A stretch of DNA of 64,000 nt from Streptomyces sp. NRRL S-340 (GTDB lineage: Bacteria > Actinomycetota > Actinomycetes > Streptomycetales > Streptomycetaceae), in contig NZ_JOIY01000011.1 in assembly GCF_000720185.1 (NCBI RefSeq), forward strand, positions 62,001 through 126,000, written 5' to 3'. The translations under genes were made by a program, and so were the position numbers. Position 1 is the stretch's first letter, and every line of letters starts with the position of its first letter. Positions 61,068-64,000 of this stretch are shown here, one piece after another. The notes beneath the pieces are model-generated. The model saw only the letters and a list, made by a program, of their open reading frames with translations, was not told the origin of the DNA and did not search any database.

Positions 61068-61862
61068 TCAGATGACGTTCAGCGCGGCCGCGCAGCCCAC
61101 CCCACCCAGCAGCATGAACACCGGCATGAGCACCTTCAGCTCGACCCAGCTGCCCGCCCGGAAACGCATGGCCTTGGGCGGTCCGATGGGGTACCAGCGC
61201 CTGCGGCCCAGCGGTATCGGCCACAGGATGGGGCAGCCGGAGACGGTCAGCGCGTCCCCGATGTCGTGCACCAGCGCGCCCAGCACGATCGGCAGCCCCA
61301 GCCACAGGTACTCCTGGCCCGGCGCCGTGAAGAGCCAGTCCGAGCCGTTGCCGGGCCGGTCGAGGATGCCTGCGAGGATCCAGGCGCTCGTTCCGGCCAG
61401 CAGCCACACCAGGACGTCGCTGCTGGAGCCGCGGGCCGCCCGCCACAGCAGGCCCTCGATGGCCAGCACCATGTGCGCGAAGAGGATGGCGAGCACCGCC
61501 CAGCGTCCGCCGGTGATCGCCAGGGCCGAGGCACCGGCACCGATGAGGACCGCCCACAGCCAGGTGTGGGTCAGCGTCCGGTGTCCACCGGAACGGCGCG
61601 GGTCGCCCTTCTTCCGGGTCGCCTTGTAGACGGCGTAGGAGAGCTTGTCGACGATCTCGCATAGCCAGTGCGACAGGGGGCCGAAGGCCCGTGAGATGGT
61701 GGCGGCCTTGTGGTCCAGGTCCGGGGCGAGTGCCGCCCCGGCGCAGATCAGCGCACCGACCAGCAGGACGGGCCAGGGCATCGCGTGCCCGGCCGCAGCC
61801 GTCGCCGCTCCGACCCCGAGCCAGGCCGCGGCGCCCGACAGTGAGTGTGCTGGTCCCATCAT
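61068..61862 (-). CDS. YdjM/LexA-regulated-type metal-dependent hydrolase membrane protein
   Basis: A 264-residue inner-membrane protein of the YdjM-like family (PF04307 type): it starts MMGPAHSLSGAAAW with the conserved His, has ALAPDLDHKAAT, GHRTLTHTW, and GALVHDIGDALTVSGCPILWP, with about six hydrophobic helices. The Asp/His clusters look like a metal site within the membrane domain. Biological role poorly defined. ATG at 61862 or the next codon at 61859; an upstream in-frame ATG exists near 61880. Divergent from the helicase gene. Confidence 0.87.
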   Translation of the reverse strand: MMGPAHSLSGAAAWLGVGAATAAAGHAMPWPVLLVGALICAGAALAPDLDHKAATISRAFGPLSHWLCEIVDKLSYAVYKATRKKGDPRRSGGHRTLTHTWLWAVLIGAGASALAITGGRWAVLAILFAHMVLAIEGLLWRAARGSSSDVLVWLLAGTSAWILAGILDRPGNGSDWLFTAPGQEYLWLGLPIVLGALVHDIGDALTVSGCPILWPIPLGRRRWYPIGPPKAMRFRAGSWVELKVLMPVFMLLGGVGCAAALNVI

Positions 61863-62007
61863 GGCCGTTGTCCGCCCCATTCGTCGTGTGCTGCCGCCCA
61901 GTTGGCCCGGTACGCCGTGAGGGCGCCGGCCACACAGCGTAGCGGTCGTGATCTTCCTTCCGGCAGCCGATTCCCGTCCGGGCCGGGCGGCCAGGCAAGA
62001 TGGGTGC

Positions 62008-64000
62008 GTGACCCTCATCGATCAGCTGCCGCCGACCGCCGACCCCGACGCCCTCTACGAAGCCTTCGAGTCGTGGGCCCAGGAGCGGGGTCTCACGCTC
62101 TACCCCCATCAGGAGGAGGCGTTGATCGAGGCGGTCTCCGGGGCGAACGTGATCGTGTCGACGCCCACCGGCTCCGGCAAGAGCATGATCGCCGCCGGTG
62201 CGCACTTCGCGGCCCTGGCCAGGGACGAGGTCACCTTCTACACGGCGCCGATCAAGGCACTGGTGTCCGAGAAGTTCTTCGAGCTGTGCAAGCTGTTCGG
62301 CACCGAGAACGTCGGCATGCTCACCGGCGACGCCTCCGTGAACTCCGACGCGCCCGTCATCTGCTGCACCGCCGAGGTCCTTGCCTCGATCGCCCTGCGT
62401 GACGGCAAGAACGCCGATGTCGGCCAGGTCGTCATGGACGAGTTCCACTTCTACGCGGAACCGGACCGCGGCTGGGCCTGGCAGATTCCCCTGCTCGAAC
62501 TTCCGCAGGCGCAGTTCGTCCTGATGTCGGCCACGCTCGGCGACGTCTCGTTCTTCGAGAAGGACCTCACCCGCCGCACCGGCCGGCCCACCGCCGTGGT
62601 CCGCTCGGCGACCCGACCGGTGCCCCTGTCGTACGAGTACCGGCGCACCCCGCTCACCGAGACGCTCACCGAGCTGCTGCAGGCGCGGCAGGCGCCCGTG
62701 TACATCGTCCACTTCACACAGGCACAGGCGGTGGAGCGGGCGCAGGCGCTGATGAGCATCAACATGTGCTCCCGTGAGGAGAAGGAGCAGATCGCCGAGC
62801 TGATCGGCAACTTCCGTTTCACCACGAAGTTCGGCCGCAACCTCTCCCGGTACGTCCGGCACGGGATCGGCGTCCACCACGCCGGCATGCTGCCCAAGTA
62901 CCGGCGGCTGGTGGAGAAGCTGGCGCAGGCCGGTCTGCTGAAGGTGATCTGCGGCACGGACACGCTGGGCGTCGGTGTCAACGTCCCGATCCGTACGGTG
63001 CTGTTCACGGCCCTGACCAAGTACGACGGCAGCCGGGTGCGCACGCTGCGCGCCCGGGAGTTCCACCAGATCGCGGGCCGGGCGGGGCGTGCGGGTTTCG
63101 ACACGGAGGGCTTCGTCGTCGCACAGGCCCCCGAGCACGTCATCGAGAACGAGAAGGCGCTCGCCAAGGCCGGCGACGACCCGAAGAAGCGTCGCAAGGT
63201 CGTCCGCAAGAAGGCGCCCGAGGGTTTCGTCGCCTGGTCGGACACCACCTTCGACAAGCTCATCGCCTCCGAGCCGGAGCCGCTGACCTCCCGTTTCCGC
63301 GTGACGCACACCATGCTGCTGTCGGTGATCGCGCGCCCCGGCAACGCCTTCGAGGCGATGCGGCACCTGCTGGAGGACAACCACGAGCCGCGCAGGCAGC
63401 AGCTGCGCCACATCCGGCGGGCCATCGCCATCTACCGGTCGCTGCTGGACGGCGGCATCGTCGAGAAGCTCGACCAGCCGGACGCCGAGGGCAGGATCGT
63501 CCGCCTCACCGTCGATCTCCAGCACGACTTCGCGCTCAACCAGCCGCTGTCCACCTTCGCGCTGGCCGCGTTCGAGCTGCTCGATCCCGAATCGCCGTCC
63601 TACGCGCTGGACATGGTCTCCGTCGTGGAGTCCACGCTGGACGACCCGCGGCAGATCCTGGCGGCCCAGCAGAACAAGGCGCGCGGCGAGGCCGTGGCCG
63701 CGATGAAGGCGGACGGCGTCGAGTACGAGGAGCGCATGGAGCGCCTGCAGGACGTCAGCTACCCCAAGCCGCTGGAGGAACTCCTCTTCCACGCGTACAA
63801 CACCTACCGCAAGAGCCACCCGTGGGTCGGCGACCACCCGCTGTCGCCCAAGTCCGTGATCCGGGACATGTACGAACGGGCCCTGACCTTCACCGAGCTG
63901 GTGTCCGTCTACGAACTGGCGCGGACCGAGGGCATCGTCCTGCGGTACCTGGCCAGTGCCTACAAGGCGCTGGAGCACACCGTCCCGGACGACCTGAAGT
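62008..64000 (+). CDS. Ski2-like DEAD/DEAH helicase (DUF3516 type), 3' end cut by the window
   Basis: The first 664 codons of a superfamily 2 helicase. Motif I TPTGSGKSM (near 51), motif Ia TAPIKALVSEKF, motif II DEFH (near 143), motif III MSATLGD, then the RecA2 motifs VHHAGMLPKYRRLVE, GTDTLGVGVNVPIRTV and QIAGRAGRAGFDTEG. The following region matches the actinobacterial DUF3516-containing helicases. Likely an RNA helicase of Ski2/Mtr4 style. The GTG at 62008 starts the conserved N terminus; the stop codon lies beyond base 64000. Confidence 0.93.
   Translation, partial: MTLIDQLPPTADPDALYEAFESWAQERGLTLYPHQEEALIEAVSGANVIVSTPTGSGKSMIAAGAHFAALARDEVTFYTAPIKALVSEKFFELCKLFGTENVGMLTGDASVNSDAPVICCTAEVLASIALRDGKNADVGQVVMDEFHFYAEPDRGWAWQIPLLELPQAQFVLMSATLGDVSFFEKDLTRRTGRPTAVVRSATRPVPLSYEYRRTPLTETLTELLQARQAPVYIVHFTQAQAVERAQALMSINMCSREEKEQIAELIGNFRFTTKFGRNLSRYVRHGIGVHHAGMLPKYRRLVEKLAQAGLLKVICGTDTLGVGVNVPIRTVLFTALTKYDGSRVRTLRAREFHQIAGRAGRAGFDTEGFVVAQAPEHVIENEKALAKAGDDPKKRRKVVRKKAPEGFVAWSDTTFDKLIASEPEPLTSRFRVTHTMLLSVIARPGNAFEAMRHLLEDNHEPRRQQLRHIRRAIAIYRSLLDGGIVEKLDQPDAEGRIVRLTVDLQHDFALNQPLSTFALAAFELLDPESPSYALDMVSVVESTLDDPRQILAAQQNKARGEAVAAMKADGVEYEERMERLQDVSYPKPLEELLFHAYNTYRKSHPWVGDHPLSPKSVIRDMYERALTFTELVSVYELARTEGIVLRYLASAYKALEHTVPDDLK

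Noticed and set aside
57025..63978. Very long open frame on the minus strand
   Set aside because: It is antisense to two ABC subunits, DUF5709, L31 and the helicase, all with recognised motifs; long antisense frames are a normal by-product of GC-rich codon usage.

Overview
This window is chromosomal DNA of very high G+C content, with strong third-position GC bias, frequent GTG starts and ATGA/GTGA gene overlaps. Together with the families present (DUF5997, DUF5709, LAL regulators, a terpene synthase/P450 pair, FUSC and YdjM-like proteins), this points to Streptomyces or a close relative. I recognise no tRNA, rRNA, CRISPR array, insertion sequence or prophage.

Layout. 0.1-5.7 kb: a leftward pair of an Ala/Lys-rich tail protein and a large CtpI-like P-type ATPase. 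5.9-10.3 kb: a PaaX-family regulator divergent from an AidB-like acyl-CoA dehydrogenase, then a BNR-repeat propeller. 10.5-12.9 kb: a histidine kinase followed only by a vestige of a response regulator, then a uracil-DNA glycosylase. 13.5-19.5 kb: housekeeping-type genes (CbiX-like protein, lactonase with a DasR-like box, FUSC exporter divergent from an Lrp/AsnC regulator, LysR-ligand-domain protein, DUF5997). 19.9-25.5 kb: a cytochrome P450 and terpene synthase joined by a GTGA overlap, then a LAL regulator. 25.5-31.2 kb: a four-gene xanthine-dehydrogenase-type molybdoenzyme operon divergent from a TetR regulator, with two perfect palindromes between them.

31.6-43.3 kb holds the most interesting region: two facing operons that look like a biosynthetic cluster for a long-chain aliphatic azoxy (or other N-N bonded) natural product. 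Rightward are an acyl-CoA-dehydrogenase-fold flavoenzyme, a thioester-reductase-like SDR, a class III aminotransferase, an SRPBCC protein, a flavin reductase and a lipase. Leftward are a carboxyl methyltransferase, a small membrane protein, an MprF-like aminoacyl-tRNA-dependent transferase, a ferritin-like diiron protein and a membrane desaturase. The set maps onto valanimycin logic (amine supply, two-component N-hydroxylation, aminoacyl transfer from tRNA, oxidation), with fatty-amine supply and methyl-ester formation added. An AarF/UbiB kinase, a low-complexity NPLGAL-repeat protein and an ECF sigma factor follow leftward to 47.2 kb; a motif shared around the sigma gene suggests autoregulation.

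47.5-55.4 kb: a 2-hydroxyacid dehydrogenase with a coupled small ORF, YjbQ, a flavin oxidoreductase, an MltG-like transglycosylase, an ABC exporter divergent from a MarR regulator, and a lipoprotein L,D-transpeptidase. 56.1-59.9 kb: a heterodimeric ABC exporter whose two ATPase domains are degenerate in complementary ways. 60.2-64.0 kb: DUF5709, ribosomal protein L31 type B, a YdjM-like membrane protein and a Ski2-like helicase cut by the window edge.

A theme across the window is tandem repetition: hexamer, 9-, 18-, 33-, 42-, 50- and 57-59-bp degenerate repeats lie between genes, and repeat or low-complexity insertions interrupt conserved domains in the PaaX regulator, the histidine kinase and one ABC exporter.
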